NCBI GenBank assembly: GCA_900759445.1
Contig: CAAEVH010000051.1
Location: 1-47,806 of the forward strand
Direction of reading: 5' to 3'
DNA from: an uncultured Raoultella sp.
Lineage (GTDB): Bacteria > Pseudomonadota > Gammaproteobacteria > Enterobacterales > Enterobacteriaceae
DNA length: 47,806 bases
The notes under the pieces were generated by a model, which saw only the letters and a list, made by a program, of their open reading frames with translations, was not told where the DNA came from and did not search any database. Every line of letters begins with the position of its first letter. Positions within the stretch are counted from its first letter, which is position 1. A program made the position numbers and the translations under genes. Positions 11,686 through 20,745 of this stretch are shown piece by piece.

Positions 11686-12459
11686 TTACTCTTCTTTGCT
11701 CCCCGCCTCTTCAGCGGCGGCATCCTCGTCACGCGTCAGACGTTTTCCGGTATAGAAACGCGCAAAGAACACCCCGATCTCAAACAAGCAGTACATCGGA
11801 ATTGCCAGCAGCGTTTGCGAGAAAACATCCGGTGGCGTCAGCAGCATGCCGACGACGAATGCTCCCACCAACACGTACGGCCGCTTCTTACGCAAATCTT
11901 CCGGGGTCGTGACGCCCATCCAGCACAGCAGCACGATCGCAACCGGCACCTCAAACGAAACGCCAAAGGCGATAAACAGCGCCATGACGAAATCGAGATA
12001 GCTGCGAATATCCGTCGAGACCTGCACACCCTCCGGCGCCGCGTGGGTCAGGAAACCAAACGCCAGCGGGAAAACGACAAAGTAGGCAAACGCCATACCG
12101 ATATAGAACAGCAGCGTACTGGAAACCAGCAGCGGCATAACCAGCCGACGCTCATGTTTATACAGCGCCGGGGCAACAAACGCCCAGACCTGGTAAAGAA
12201 TCACCGGCACCGACAGAATCACCGAAACCATGAAGGTCAGTTTGATCGGCGTAAAGAAAGGGGAAGCCACGTCGGTGGCGATCATCGTTGCACCCACCGG
12301 CATCTGCCGGATAAGCGGTGCGGAAACCAGCTGATAGATGTCGTTGGCGAAGTACACTAACGCCAGAAAAATGACCAGTATCGCGATGATGCTATTGATC
12401 AGGCGCTTACGCAGCTCAATCAAATGCGAAATTAGCGGTTGAGTATCTTCTACGCCCAT
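11686..12459 (-). CDS. tatC: Sec-independent translocase core subunit TatC
   Basis: Polytopic inner-membrane receptor of the twin-arginine pathway that binds the RR signal peptide with TatB and recruits TatA. The 257 residues contain six predicted membrane helices. N-terminal [14 protein letters not shown] is the signature motif involved in signal-peptide recognition. The cytoplasmic tail is acidic ([14 protein letters not shown]). It starts two bases after the tatB stop. One gene copy is present here. Confidence 0.97.
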   Translation of the reverse strand: MGVEDTQPLISHLIELRKRLINSIIAILVIFLALVYFANDIYQLVSAPLIRQMPVGATMIATDVASPFFTPIKLTFMVSVILSVPVILYQVWAFVAPALYKHERRLVMPLLVSSTLLFYIGMAFAYFVVFPLAFGFLTHAAPEGVQVSTDIRSYLDFVMALFIAFGVSFEVPVAIVLLCWMGVTTPEDLRKKRPYVLVGAFVVGMLLTPPDVFSQTLLAIPMYCLFEIGVFFARFYTGKRLTRDEDAAAEEAGSKEE

Positions 12460-12461
12460 TT

Positions 12462-13010
12462 TTACGGTTTATCACTCGATGCAGGGGAGGAATCGGAAGC
12501 TGTCACGGCAACTTTTTCTTTGGCGACCGGGAGCGGGTCAGGCTGCGTAGCCGGCTGCTCTGGCACAACGCTCTCTTCTGCGGCTGGAGCGTGAACGGGC
12601 GCGCTGGCCTGATGTTCAGCCGTCGCCGGCGTAATGTCCTGGCGCTGCGCTTCACTGCCCTTCACTATCGGGTTATGAATCGTGTTCGCTTCGTCGCTCG
12701 CTTTCTCAGGATCGTGGGCGGTATAAGAACGTTTCATAGATTCAGCGGCTTCACGCAGCTCATCCATTGACGCTTTCAGCTCCGGCGTCAGGTTATCCAG
12801 GCTCGCCTTTTCCACTTTCTTCAGGCTTTCCTGGAACTCCTGCAGTTTTAGTTCCTGAGTGATCTCATTTTGTACGGTAGCCGCCAGCGATCGTAGCGTA
12901 CGAATCCAGCTGGCCACCGTTTTTACCGCTACAGGCAATCGCTGTGGCCCCAGGACAATGAGGCCAATGACGAACACCAGCAGTAGTTCACTAAAACCGA
13001 TATCGAACAC
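12462..13010 (-). CDS. tatB: Sec-independent translocase subunit TatB
   Basis: A 182-residue membrane-anchored subunit that pairs with TatC as the Tat substrate receptor. The N-terminal membrane helix (about residues 5-21, [17 protein letters not shown]) is followed by an amphipathic helix and a long cytoplasmic region. The last 80 or so residues are rich in Ala, Pro, Glu and Ser and probably disordered; the protein is about 11 residues longer than E. coli TatB (171), the difference lying in that tail. It starts three bases after tatA. Confidence 0.96.
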   Translation of the reverse strand: MFDIGFSELLLVFVIGLIVLGPQRLPVAVKTVASWIRTLRSLAATVQNEITQELKLQEFQESLKKVEKASLDNLTPELKASMDELREAAESMKRSYTAHDPEKASDEANTIHNPIVKGSEAQRQDITPATAEHQASAPVHAPAAEESVVPEQPATQPDPLPVAKEKVAVTASDSSPASSDKP

Positions 13011-13013
13011 GAA

Positions 13014-13265
13014 TTACACCTGCTCTTTGTCGTGGCGTTTTGTCTCGTCTTTTTTCGCATCATCCGGCTTATCAGCGATCGATTTCGCCGTGAAATCTGC
13101 ATCCGGAGCAGACTTTTCAGGTTTTTCATCATCGCTCATGGCTTTTTTAAAGCCTTTGATCGATGCCCCCAAATCTGACCCCAGCGAGCTCAACTTTTTC
13201 GTCCCGAAAAGCAGAACCACAATGACGACAACAATTAATAACTGCCAAATACTGATACCACCCAT
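13014..13265 (-). CDS. tatA: Sec-independent translocase pore-forming subunit TatA
   Basis: An 83-residue protein that oligomerises into the Tat translocation pore. It shows the typical short N-terminal membrane helix (about 3-20, [19 protein letters not shown]), the FGTKKL hinge and an amphipathic helix with the conserved [15 protein letters not shown] pattern, then a charged tail ending DKEQV. It is the first tat gene; a -10 TATAAT lies 39 bases upstream. No tatE paralogue is in the window. Confidence 0.97.
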   Translation of the reverse strand: MGGISIWQLLIVVVIVVLLFGTKKLSSLGSDLGASIKGFKKAMSDDEKPEKSAPDADFTAKSIADKPDDAKKDETKRHDKEQV

Positions 13266-13304
13266 ACACGTTCCTCTATGACAGATGATGAATGATTAGG
13301 ACGC

Positions 13305-13310
13305 ATTATA
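13305..13310 (-). promoter_or_regulatory. Likely tatABC promoter -10 element
   Basis: A consensus TATAAT lies on the minus strand between ubiB and tatA, 39 bases before the tatA start codon. No good -35 hexamer is seen at 16-18 bases. In E. coli tatABCD has its own promoter in addition to read-through from ubi genes, so this is a reasonable assignment. Confidence 0.5.
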
Positions 13311-13396
13311 CACGTCATCCCACAAGCCGCCTCTTTGTCAGGCTGCTCGCATGACTTCGCGCAAAAACCAATGCGCTGTGATAAAGGCGCTTCCCA

Positions 13397-15037
13397 TCAG
13401 TGCGTTTTCCGCCAGCCAATCAGCCAGGACACCGCGCCAGCGGCCATCAGCCAGCCTGGCATCATGCCCCATTCCGGGCGGTGGATAAATAACAGCGTAC
13501 CACTCAGTAACAGAACCGCGCCTATACCAAACAGATAACGGGACTGCCCCTGACGAACATGTCGTACCTGGAAGTCGCGCACGATGGTATCCACGCTGGT
13601 CTGCAGCTGCTTACTCTGCTGCAAAGTCTGGTACACCAGCTCAGGTATCTCCGGCATTCTTTCGATCCAGAACGGCGCTTTTTCTTTAAACGCACGCACC
13701 AGCGCCGGAATGCCGACCTGATCTTTAATCCACGACTCAAGGAAAGGTTTCGCCGTTTTCCACAAGTCTAACTGAGGATAGAGCTGGCGGCCTACCCCTT
13801 CTACGTAAAGTAATGTCTTCTGCAGCAGCACCAGCTGCGGCTGCACTTCCATATTGAAGCGCCGGGCGGTGTTAAACAGGTTCAGCAGCACATGACCAAA
13901 CGAGATCTCAGCCAGCGGCTTCTCGAAGATCGGTTCGCAGACGGTGCGAATAGCAAACTCGAACTCTTCAACATTGGTATCCGCAGGAACCCAGCCTGAA
14001 TCCACGTGCAGCTCGGCGACTTTACGGTAATCACGGTTGAAGAAGGCGATGAAGTTTTCCGCCAGGTAGCGCTTATCTTCTTTGTTCAGCGACCCCACGA
14101 TACCGCAGTCGATCCCGATGTACTGGGGGTTCTCCGGATGGTCGTAGCTAACAAAAATATTGCCCGGATGCATATCCGCGTGGAAGAAACTGTCGCGGAA
14201 CACCTGGGTGAAAAAGACCTGCACGCCGCGTTCCGCCAGCAGCTTCATGTTCGTGCCCTGCGCCTCCAGCGCCTCCACGTCGGAAACCGGAATCCCGTAA
14301 ATCCGCTCCATCACCATCATGCCTTCGCTGCAGTAATCAGAGTAGACTTCCGGTACATAGAGCATCGGGCTGTCTTCAAAGTTGCGCCGCAGCTGAATGG
14401 CGTTGGCCGATTCACGTAGCAGGTTAAGTTCATCCAGCAGCGTTTTTTCGTATTCGCGCACCACTTCCTGCGGGCGCAGGCGGCGACCGTCGGGCAGTAA
14501 GCGCGGCACCCAGCGCGCGAGACGATAGATAAGTTTCATATCCGCTTTAATCACCGGCACGATGTCCGGGCGGATCACCTTGATAACGACCTCTTTGCCG
14601 TTTTCTTTCAGCCGTGCGGTATGGACCTGCGCAATAGAGGCCGATGCCAGCGGTTCAATCGAGAAATCGTCAAACCAGGCCTCTACGGGAAGGCCGCCCA
14701 TCGCCTGTTCGATCTGCTGTTTCGCCAGCCGACCATCGAAGGGCGCTACGCGATCCTGCAGCAGCGCGAGCTGATCGGCGATTTGCGGCGGGAACAGATC
14801 GCGGCGGGTAGAGAGCATCTGACCGAACTTGATCCACACCGGCCCCAGCTCCTGCAGCGCAAGGCGCAGACGTTCGCCGAGGGGTTGGTTTTTATGACGA
14901 TTCGGCATCCAGAACAGCATCCGCCGCCCGATACGCAGCGGCAGCGTGATACGCATTTTGGGAATGAGCTCATCAAGCCCATAGCTCAAAAAGGTGCGGA
15001 TAATAAGATACAGGCGCCGTAATTCTCCTGGCGTCAT
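13397..15037 (-). CDS. ubiB: Ubiquinone biosynthesis ATPase/kinase-like protein UbiB
   Basis: A 546-residue membrane-associated member of the atypical kinase (ABC1/ADCK/UbiB) family needed for ubiquinone synthesis; family members have ATPase activity and may extract lipophilic intermediates. The family KxGQ motif is in [17 protein letters not shown] (about residue 80 onward); the kinase-like core runs to about 400 with [10 protein letters not shown] and GIDCGIVG as catalytic- and metal-loop equivalents. Two hydrophobic helices close the C-terminus (about 500-540). I chose the ATG at 15037, giving [10 protein letters not shown] and the E. coli length; its ATG overlaps the ubiJ stop by 4 bases (ATGA). 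Confidence 0.97.
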   Translation of the reverse strand: MTPGELRRLYLIIRTFLSYGLDELIPKMRITLPLRIGRRMLFWMPNRHKNQPLGERLRLALQELGPVWIKFGQMLSTRRDLFPPQIADQLALLQDRVAPFDGRLAKQQIEQAMGGLPVEAWFDDFSIEPLASASIAQVHTARLKENGKEVVIKVIRPDIVPVIKADMKLIYRLARWVPRLLPDGRRLRPQEVVREYEKTLLDELNLLRESANAIQLRRNFEDSPMLYVPEVYSDYCSEGMMVMERIYGIPVSDVEALEAQGTNMKLLAERGVQVFFTQVFRDSFFHADMHPGNIFVSYDHPENPQYIGIDCGIVGSLNKEDKRYLAENFIAFFNRDYRKVAELHVDSGWVPADTNVEEFEFAIRTVCEPIFEKPLAEISFGHVLLNLFNTARRFNMEVQPQLVLLQKTLLYVEGVGRQLYPQLDLWKTAKPFLESWIKDQVGIPALVRAFKEKAPFWIERMPEIPELVYQTLQQSKQLQTSVDTIVRDFQVRHVRQGQSRYLFGIGAVLLLSGTLLFIHRPEWGMMPGWLMAAGAVSWLIGWRKTH

Positions 15038-15639
15038 TTGCCCTCCAGCGTTTCCAGCCGTTTTTCCAGTGCGGAAAGCGCGCGTTCCACAGCCGCGGTC
15101 TCTTCGCCAAACCAGGCCATTTCCAGCGGCCCCGGCGCCATACGCCACTCTTCGGTCAGCGCCTCAGCGACATAGCGCTGCTGACGCTGAACGCCGTGCA
15201 GCAGAAAGCGAGCTCCGGAGCGAAAGACCTTACTGACCCCTTCCGCAACGATATCGCCGGTGTAAGGCGCCAGCAGCTCAGCCGGATCGAATTCCGCCAG
15301 GTCACATAGCGCTACCGTGTTCTGCACCACCTGCAGATCGCCCTGCACTTCCAGGTCACCGCTGCGAATAAGCGCCGTGAGCTGTTGACGGTTGCGCAGC
15401 TGTGGCAGCACGCTGAGGCGGGTAATGACGGTACAGTCGGCATCGCCTTCCCAGGCCCCCAGCACATCCACCTGACGCTCGCTGAAGACCAGCACAACTG
15501 GCGTCGACAGCTCCTTCAGCTCAACGCGCAGCACCTTCCCCAGCAGACGCTGGCGAGCAGGTTTTAACGCTTTGTCGCGCCAGAGAAAGGTATTGAGGGC
15601 GGTTTCAATGCCAGCGGTAACCAGTGGTTTGAAAGGCAT
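15034..15639 (-). CDS. ubiJ: Ubiquinone biosynthesis accessory factor UbiJ
   Basis: A 201-residue SCP2 lipid-binding-domain protein that, with UbiK, scaffolds the soluble Ubi complex. The SCP2 domain spans roughly residues 15-115; the C-terminal 30 residues are a heptad-like helix ([23 protein letters not shown]) suited to coiled-coil contact with UbiK. The ATG at 15639 gives [10 protein letters not shown] and the E. coli length. It lies between ubiE (13-base gap) and ubiB (4-base overlap). An sRNA called EsrE has been reported inside the 3' half of this gene in E. coli; I cannot confirm one here. Confidence 0.95.
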   Translation of the reverse strand: MPFKPLVTAGIETALNTFLWRDKALKPARQRLLGKVLRVELKELSTPVVLVFSERQVDVLGAWEGDADCTVITRLSVLPQLRNRQQLTALIRSGDLEVQGDLQVVQNTVALCDLAEFDPAELLAPYTGDIVAEGVSKVFRSGARFLLHGVQRQQRYVAEALTEEWRMAPGPLEMAWFGEETAAVERALSALEKRLETLEGK

Positions 15640-15652
15640 GCGATCCCTCCTG

Positions 15653-16408
15653 TCAGAACTTATAACCGCGGTGCAACGCAACGATACCAGCCGTCAGGTT
15701 GTAGTAGTCGACGTTTTCGAAACCGGCGTCCTGCATCATGGCTTTCAGGGTGTCCTGATTCGGGTGCATACGAATAGATTCCGCCAGGTAGCGATAGCTT
15801 TCACCGTCTTTGGCAACCAGCTCCCCTACGCGCGGCAGCACGTGGAAGGAGTAGGCATCATAGGCTTTGCTGAGCGGTTCAATAATCGGTTTCGAAAACT
15901 CGAGTACCAGCAGACGACCGCCCGGCTTCAGGACGCGATACATTGAACGCAGCGCTTTTTCTTTATCGGTGACGTTACGCAGACCGAAGGAAATGGTGAT
16001 GCAGTCAAACGTATTGTCGGCAAACGGCAGGGCTTCCGCGTTAGCCTGAACGTATTCAACGTTGCCGACGATACCGATGTTGCGCAGCTTTTCGCGGCCC
16101 ATTTTCAGCATGGAGTCGTTGATATCCGCCAGCATGACGCGCCCCGTTTCACCCACCAGGCGAGAGAACTTCGCCGTCAGGTCGCCGGTGCCGCCGGCCA
16201 GGTCCAGAACGGTCTGTCCGCGGCGTACGCCGCTGCAGTCGATGGTGAAACGCTTCCACAAACGATGAATACCGAACGACATCAGATCATTCATAACATC
16301 ATATTTTGCGGCCACAGAATGGAATACATGTGCCACCATGTCCGCCTTCTGCTCTTTGGCTACGGTCTGAAAACCAAAGTGCGTCGTTTCTTGTGAATCC
16401 TCAACCAT
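15653..16408 (-). CDS. ubiE: Ubiquinone/menaquinone C-methyltransferase UbiE
   Basis: A 251-residue SAM-dependent methyltransferase that C-methylates demethylmenaquinone and 2-polyprenyl-6-methoxy-1,4-benzoquinol. SAM motif I is [12 protein letters not shown] (about residues 66-77), motif II includes [21 protein letters not shown], and the post motifs [15 protein letters not shown] are intact. It heads ubiE-ubiJ-ubiB. The ubiB-tatA gap is 131 bases with its own -10, so tat genes may be only partly co-transcribed. Confidence 0.97.
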   Translation of the reverse strand: MVEDSQETTHFGFQTVAKEQKADMVAHVFHSVAAKYDVMNDLMSFGIHRLWKRFTIDCSGVRRGQTVLDLAGGTGDLTAKFSRLVGETGRVMLADINDSMLKMGREKLRNIGIVGNVEYVQANAEALPFADNTFDCITISFGLRNVTDKEKALRSMYRVLKPGGRLLVLEFSKPIIEPLSKAYDAYSFHVLPRVGELVAKDGESYRYLAESIRMHPNQDTLKAMMQDAGFENVDYYNLTAGIVALHRGYKF

Positions 16409-16441
16409 CTCAATGCCTGCTTATCAAGAAAATGTTCGCCG

Positions 16442-16447
16442 AGTGTA
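16442..16447 (-). promoter_or_regulatory. Possible ubiE promoter, extended -10
   Basis: On the minus strand TGT-TACACT forms an extended -10 (TGn motif) 33 bases upstream of the ubiE ATG. I see no strong -35 element. It lies in the 66-base gap after rmuC. Confidence 0.4.
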
Positions 16448-16474
16448 ACAGATTCAGCGCATTTCCCATACGGT

Positions 16475-17923
16475 TCAACGCGGCGTAGAGGGTTCACCGG
16501 ACATCGCCTCATCGGCCCGATCGGCGATAAATTCGTTATCTTCCAGCGCGTTTTCGTCTTCTTCAGAACGATATTCGTCATCCTGAGCCGTTGCCTGATC
16601 GACTAAATCAGGATTAATCCCGCGCTTCACTTCAACGCCAAGACCGCGGAACGCCTCTGCCTGCACCAGCAGATTCCCGCGCCCGGAAGCGAGCTTTTTC
16701 ATCGCCTGGCGATAGTTATCCTGGGCTTTATCCAGGCTCTGCCCGATGGCGGACATATCATCAACGAACAGGCGCATTTTGTCGTACAGACGACCTGCGC
16801 GTTCAGCGATTTTCTGCGCATTGCGGCTTTGATGTTCATAACGCCAGAGATTGGCAATCGTCCGCAGCGCCACCAGCAGCGTCGTCGGGCTGACCAGCAT
16901 AATATTGTTCTTCAGCGCTTCGCTGATAAGTTCAGGCTGACGGTCGATAGCCAGCAGGAAAGCCGGCTCCACGGGAATAAACATCAGCACATAGTCGAGC
17001 GAGCGCAGGCCCGGCAGCTGTTGATAATCTTTACGCCCGAGCAGGCGAATATGGTTCCGCACCGAGGCGATATGCTCTTGCAGCGCCGCCTCGCGGGTGT
17101 AGTCATCTTCGGCATTAAAATAGCGCTCGTAGGCCACCAGCGTCATTTTGGCATCAATGACCACGTCTTTCCCCTGCGGCAGGCGGACGATCACATCGGG
17201 CTGCATGCGCGAACGCCCTTCTGTTTCGATGCTGACCTGGGTCTGGTATTCATACCCTTCGCGTAGCCCGGAAGCTTCCAGCACGCGGGTTAACACCACC
17301 TCTCCCCAGTTACCCTGCGTTTTGTTATCCCCTTTCAACGCCCGGGTCAGGTTCAGCGCCTCCTGCGCCATCTGCGCGTTCAGCTGCTGCAGATTGCGGA
17401 TCTCATGGGCCAACGTATGCCGCTCGCGCGCCTCCTGGCCAAAACTGTCCTGCACCTGGCGGCGGAAACCGTCCAGCTGTTCACGCAGCGGCGTTAGCAG
17501 GCCATGTAAACTCTGCCGGTTCTGCTCATCGACGCGCCGGTTGCTGTGTTCGAAAATGCGGTTAGCCAGGTTTTCAAACTGCTCGCTCAGACGCTGTTCG
17601 CTGTTCACCATCTGGCGGATTTTATCCTCGGCGTGTATCCGGGTAGATTCAAGGCGGGTGGTGACTTCGCGGAGATCGGCCTCCAGTGAGCTATTGATGT
17701 CACGCAGGCTGCGCAGTTCGTTATTCAGCAACTCGCATTCATCGCGCCAGTGGGCCTCTTGCACCAGCTGCTGGCGCGCAGCGCTGAGCTCGATATCCAG
17801 TTCACGGCGATCCTCGATAAGGTCGGCGCGAATTTGGTCAGCTTTGGCTTTGGTCGCCAGCCACCCTGCGACCAGCCCTACGGCCAGCGCCACGATGGCA
17901 CTTATCACAATCGAGATATCCAC
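16475..17923 (-). CDS. rmuC: DNA recombination protein RmuC
   Basis: A 482-residue protein of the RmuC family, linked in E. coli to limiting inversions at short inverted repeats. An N-terminal hydrophobic segment (about 4-24) suggests membrane attachment. A long coiled coil (about 30-170) rich in Glu, Arg and Leu follows, then the nuclease-like domain (about 190-400) with GNWGEVVLTRVLE, MQPDVIVRLPQGKDVVIDAKMTL and FIPVEPAFLLA, where D and K of VIDAK fit a PD-(D/E)xK fold. The C-terminal tail is acidic. It is followed by ubiE on the same strand. Confidence 0.94.
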   Translation of the reverse strand: MDISIVISAIVALAVGLVAGWLATKAKADQIRADLIEDRRELDIELSAARQQLVQEAHWRDECELLNNELRSLRDINSSLEADLREVTTRLESTRIHAEDKIRQMVNSEQRLSEQFENLANRIFEHSNRRVDEQNRQSLHGLLTPLREQLDGFRRQVQDSFGQEARERHTLAHEIRNLQQLNAQMAQEALNLTRALKGDNKTQGNWGEVVLTRVLEASGLREGYEYQTQVSIETEGRSRMQPDVIVRLPQGKDVVIDAKMTLVAYERYFNAEDDYTREAALQEHIASVRNHIRLLGRKDYQQLPGLRSLDYVLMFIPVEPAFLLAIDRQPELISEALKNNIMLVSPTTLLVALRTIANLWRYEHQSRNAQKIAERAGRLYDKMRLFVDDMSAIGQSLDKAQDNYRQAMKKLASGRGNLLVQAEAFRGLGVEVKRGINPDLVDQATAQDDEYRSEEDENALEDNEFIADRADEAMSGEPSTPR

Positions 17924-18015
17924 AACGCCCCCTGCGGCAACAACTTACGGCACAAAAATAGAATTGTGCTGTACAAACGTCCAGTTTAAAAGAGATTTCC
18001 TGCGAGGCGCAGCGC

Positions 18016-18043
18016 AAAAAAGAAAGGCCGGAAGATCCGGCCC
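18016..18043 (-). terminator. Factor-independent terminator of udp
   Basis: On the minus strand GGCCGG (18037-18042) pairs with CCGGCC (18026-18031) around ATCTT, followed by TTTCTTTTTT. It begins 20 bases past the udp stop and isolates udp from rmuC. Confidence 0.92.
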
Positions 18044-18062
18044 TGGGGTGAGAGGCGAGGAA

Positions 18063-18824
18063 TTACAGCAGACGGCGAGCCGCTTCCACCACGATTTTTA
18101 CCGCGTGGCTTTCGGTTTGCTTCATGGTTTCCGCGTTCGGAATTTCCTGCTGGGTACGGTTGACGATAACCCCGGCGACCATCCCGGCACGCAGCCCCTG
18201 GCTGGCACACATGGTCAGCAGGGTCGCAGATTCCATCTCGTAGTTCATGACCCCCATGGACTGCCACTCTTCCATAGAACCTTTAAAACGGCTGACCACG
18301 CGACCGGAGAAGGTGTCGTAGCGCTCCTGGCCCGGGTAGAAGGTGTCAGATGATGCGGTAACGCCGATATGGGTGGTCGCACCGATCGATTTTGCCGCTT
18401 CAACCAGCGCAGTGGTACAGGCAAAGTCAGCCACGGCCGGGTATTCCATCGGCGCAAAGTGCAGACTCGCGCCATCGAGACGTACCGATGCGGTGGTGAC
18501 CAGCACGTCGCCGACGTTAATGTGTGGCTGGATAGCCCCGGTGGTGCCGATACGCAGGAAGGTACGAATCCCCAGCTGCGCCAGTTCTTCAACGGCAATC
18601 GACGTTGACGGGCCGCCGATACCGGTAGAGCAGACAATGACCGACTTGCCATCCAGTTCGGCACGCCAGGAGGTAAATTCGCGGTGAGATGCCAGCTTGA
18701 CCGGCTTATCCATCAGCGCGGCGATCTTTTCCACACGCTCCGGATCGCCAGGGACGATAGCCAGCGTAGCCCCTTGTAAATCGTTTTTGGTGAGGCCGAG
18801 ATGAAAAACATCAGACTTAGACAT
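18063..18824 (-). CDS. udp: Uridine phosphorylase
   Basis: Cytoplasmic hexameric enzyme converting uridine and phosphate to uracil and ribose 1-phosphate in pyrimidine salvage. The 253 residues match E. coli Udp. The PNP/UDP-1 family signature [20 protein letters not shown], the phosphate-contact region [10 protein letters not shown] and the nucleoside/ribose region [13 protein letters not shown] are intact. I use the ATG at 18824 with GAGGAG upstream ([10 protein letters not shown]); an upstream in-frame start would lie in the promoter. It is monocistronic, with its own terminator, and has CRP boxes upstream. Confidence 0.97.
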   Translation of the reverse strand: MSKSDVFHLGLTKNDLQGATLAIVPGDPERVEKIAALMDKPVKLASHREFTSWRAELDGKSVIVCSTGIGGPSTSIAVEELAQLGIRTFLRIGTTGAIQPHINVGDVLVTTASVRLDGASLHFAPMEYPAVADFACTTALVEAAKSIGATTHIGVTASSDTFYPGQERYDTFSGRVVSRFKGSMEEWQSMGVMNYEMESATLLTMCASQGLRAGMVAGVIVNRTQQEIPNAETMKQTESHAVKIVVEAARRLL

Positions 18825-18869
18825 AAAAAACTCCTCTGTGGGTCGAATTATCAGCAGAAGCAAAACGGT

Positions 18870-18964
18870 ACTTTACAGAAGCTACCCGCTAAATTTTGTG
18901 ACAAAAATCACCATGAACAAAAAACATTGCAATGATTTTCCATCAAAAAGTGATAAACATCACA
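18870..18964 (-). promoter_or_regulatory. udp promoter with tandem CRP boxes and probable CytR site
   Basis: Two CRP-like boxes are visible: TGTGA-N6-TCACC at 18897-18912 and AGTGA-N6-TCACA at 18949-18964, 52 bases apart. A -10 candidate TAAAGT (18870-18875, minus) puts the start near 18863, so the proximal box is centred at about -41.5, the class II CRP position. The A/T-rich stretch between them contains ATTGCAAT and fits a CytR cooperative-repression site as in E. coli udp. The distal box could also act on the divergent dlhH gene. Confidence 0.7.
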
Positions 18965-19090
18965 TTAACAAGTTATATTCATCGTGCCTGAACAAAAGAT
19001 AGCCTGTTTCAGGCACTGTGCTTTGTTAACGTCCGGTCGATAGCGTCTATAGTTATCGATGCGCTAATAAATAAGGGTACGGAGAATACC

Positions 19091-19903
19091 ATGACCACAA
19101 CCAAGCAACCTGGCTTTGCGCCTGCAGCCACGCCGCACGCTTCTACCGCCGTTCATACCTCGGAGGAGAGCATCACCACAGGCGAAACGTCGATCCCCAC
19201 TCAGGGAGAGAACATGCCGGCCTATCATGCTCGTCCGAAGAACGCCGATGGCCTGCTCCCGGTCGTTATCGTTGTTCAGGAAATTTTCGGCGTCCATGAA
19301 CATATCCGCGACATTTGCCGCCGTCTGGCGCAGGAGGGGTATCTGGCTATCGCACCAGAGCTCTACTTCCGTCAGGGCGATCCGAATGACTATACCGATA
19401 TCCCCACCCTGTTCCAGGAGCTGGTCAGCAAAGTGCCGGATGCACAGGTGCTGGCGGACCTCGACCATGTCGCCAGCTGGGCCGCACGTCACGGAGGCGA
19501 TGCTCATCGTCTGCTGATCACCGGCTTCTGCTGGGGGGGACGCATTACCTGGCTTTATGCCGCCCACAACCCGCAGTTGAAAGCCGCCGTCGCCTGGTAC
19601 GGGAAGCTGGTCGGGCAGAAAACCCTCAACTCAGCGAAATATCCGGTGGATATCGCCGTTGATCTCAACGCGCCGGTGCTGGGGTTGTATGGCGGCAAAG
19701 ACGCCAGCATTCCGCAGGATACGGTGGAAACCATGCGCCACGCGCTTCGCGCGGCCAACGCCAAAGCAGAGATCATCGTCTACCCGGAAGCCGATCACGC
19801 CTTTAACGCCGATTATCGCGCCAGCTATCATGAAGAGTCGGCCAAAGACGGCTGGCAGCGCATGCTGGCGTGGTTTGCACAGTATGGCGGGAAGCGCGCG
19901 TAA
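19091..19903 (+). CDS. dlhH: Dienelactone hydrolase family protein
   Basis: A 270-residue alpha/beta hydrolase of the dienelactone hydrolase family (E. coli DlhH/YsgA). The Cys-Asp-His triad is visible as GFCWGGR (nucleophile Cys), YGGKDASIP (Asp) and EADHAFNADY (His). The physiological substrate in enterobacteria is not known, and no chlorocatechol pathway genes are nearby. GGAG sits upstream of the ATG. It is divergent from udp and convergent with the solute-binding-like gene 4 bases downstream, with no terminator between them. Confidence 0.93.
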   Translation: MTTTKQPGFAPAATPHASTAVHTSEESITTGETSIPTQGENMPAYHARPKNADGLLPVVIVVQEIFGVHEHIRDICRRLAQEGYLAIAPELYFRQGDPNDYTDIPTLFQELVSKVPDAQVLADLDHVASWAARHGGDAHRLLITGFCWGGRITWLYAAHNPQLKAAVAWYGKLVGQKTLNSAKYPVDIAVDLNAPVLGLYGGKDASIPQDTVETMRHALRAANAKAEIIVYPEADHAFNADYRASYHEESAKDGWQRMLAWFAQYGGKRA

Positions 19904-19907
19904 GCCG

Positions 19908-20597
19908 CTAGCGGTTGCCGATATGACGGTTAATCATATCGGCGATCGTGCCGTCATTCTTCCATGCCGCCAGGCAACCACAGACAAATTCATAGTGTTG
20001 TAGCCGGTTTCGTGGAACGCAAATCGCTTGCTGTATCTGACTAAAGCTATCAGGCAGCAGGCGAAACTGGGGATATTCCCGCGCCACGCTGGCAAGCGGT
20101 TGACGGATCCCGGCAACCATCTCCCCTTCCCCGGCGATAAAAGCGCGGATCGCCTCCTGGGAGGTGGCGTATTGACGCATCGTGGCATGCTGTAACGTGC
20201 GAATCAGATACAGCTCATAGGCCGCCCCTTTCCCGACGTTAATCGTCACTCCCGGGCGATCCATCTCTTGTACGGAGCGAATATCGCTGTCGTTTCTGAC
20301 CAGCGCTGAACTTTCAATCGTGACATAGGGCGGGGTGAAGCACAGTTTGTCTTCGCGAGCGGGATCAATCGCCAGGAAAGCAATATCCCACTGGTTCAGC
20401 AAAGCCGCATCAACCACTTTTCCGGCCGTCGGCCAGGTCACAAATCGCGCCTCGCAACCGTATTCAGCGGCCAGTTTTTTGGCTAACTCGGCGGTGATGC
20501 CACCCGGGGTATTATCCGGCAACAACGTGGCAAGAACCGGGTTCCCCAGATTAATAGCAAAACATAAAGACCGCTGCGGATCGTCAAGTCTGGTCAT
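19908..20597 (-). CDS. Orphan family 3 solute-binding-like protein, no signal peptide
   Basis: About 229 residues with the fold signature of amino-acid-type ABC solute-binding proteins: LPDNTPGGITAELAKKLAAEYG near the N-terminus, WDIAFLAIDPAREDKLCFTPPYVTIESSALV (lobe closing region, quoted in part: PAREDKLCFTPPY), and a typical end, NDGTIADMINRHIG. The start at 20597 (or ATG 20600) is supported by GGGGGAG at 20602-20608. No secretion signal precedes the domain: the chain begins MTRLDDPQRSLCF. Extending upstream gives MRRATCGVLAAGLRLAAQ, weakly hydrophobic, but it would lack a good ribosome-binding site. No permease or ATPase gene is adjacent. It is downstream of metE, beyond the metE terminator. 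The ligand is unknown; a cytoplasmic sensor or binding role is possible (inference). Confidence 0.8.
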   Translation of the reverse strand: MTRLDDPQRSLCFAINLGNPVLATLLPDNTPGGITAELAKKLAAEYGCEARFVTWPTAGKVVDAALLNQWDIAFLAIDPAREDKLCFTPPYVTIESSALVRNDSDIRSVQEMDRPGVTINVGKGAAYELYLIRTLQHATMRQYATSQEAIRAFIAGEGEMVAGIRQPLASVAREYPQFRLLPDSFSQIQQAICVPRNRLQHYEFVCGCLAAWKNDGTIADMINRHIGNR

Positions 20598-20694
20598 CAT
20601 TCTCCCCCGGAAATGTCTGTACGTGCCCTGTGCAGCTAAGCGTAGCCCAGCCGCGAGAACTCCGCAGGTTGCACGGCGCATGGGCCAGCACGGA

Positions 20695-20726
20695 AGAAAA
20701 AAGAGGAGGAGGTCTGGGCCTCCTCC
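20695..20726 (-). terminator. Factor-independent terminator of metE
   Basis: On the minus strand GGAGGAGG (20719-20726) pairs with CCTCCTCC (20705-20712) around a 6-base loop, followed by TCTTTTTTC. It begins 20 bases past the metE stop. Confidence 0.92.
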
Positions 20727-20745
20727 GGGATGGGGGGTAACGGAA

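Noticed and set aside
17148..18353. 401-codon open frame antisense to rmuC and udp
   Set aside because: Ser/Arg/Cys-rich shadow translation spanning two real genes and a terminator; no domain recognisable.
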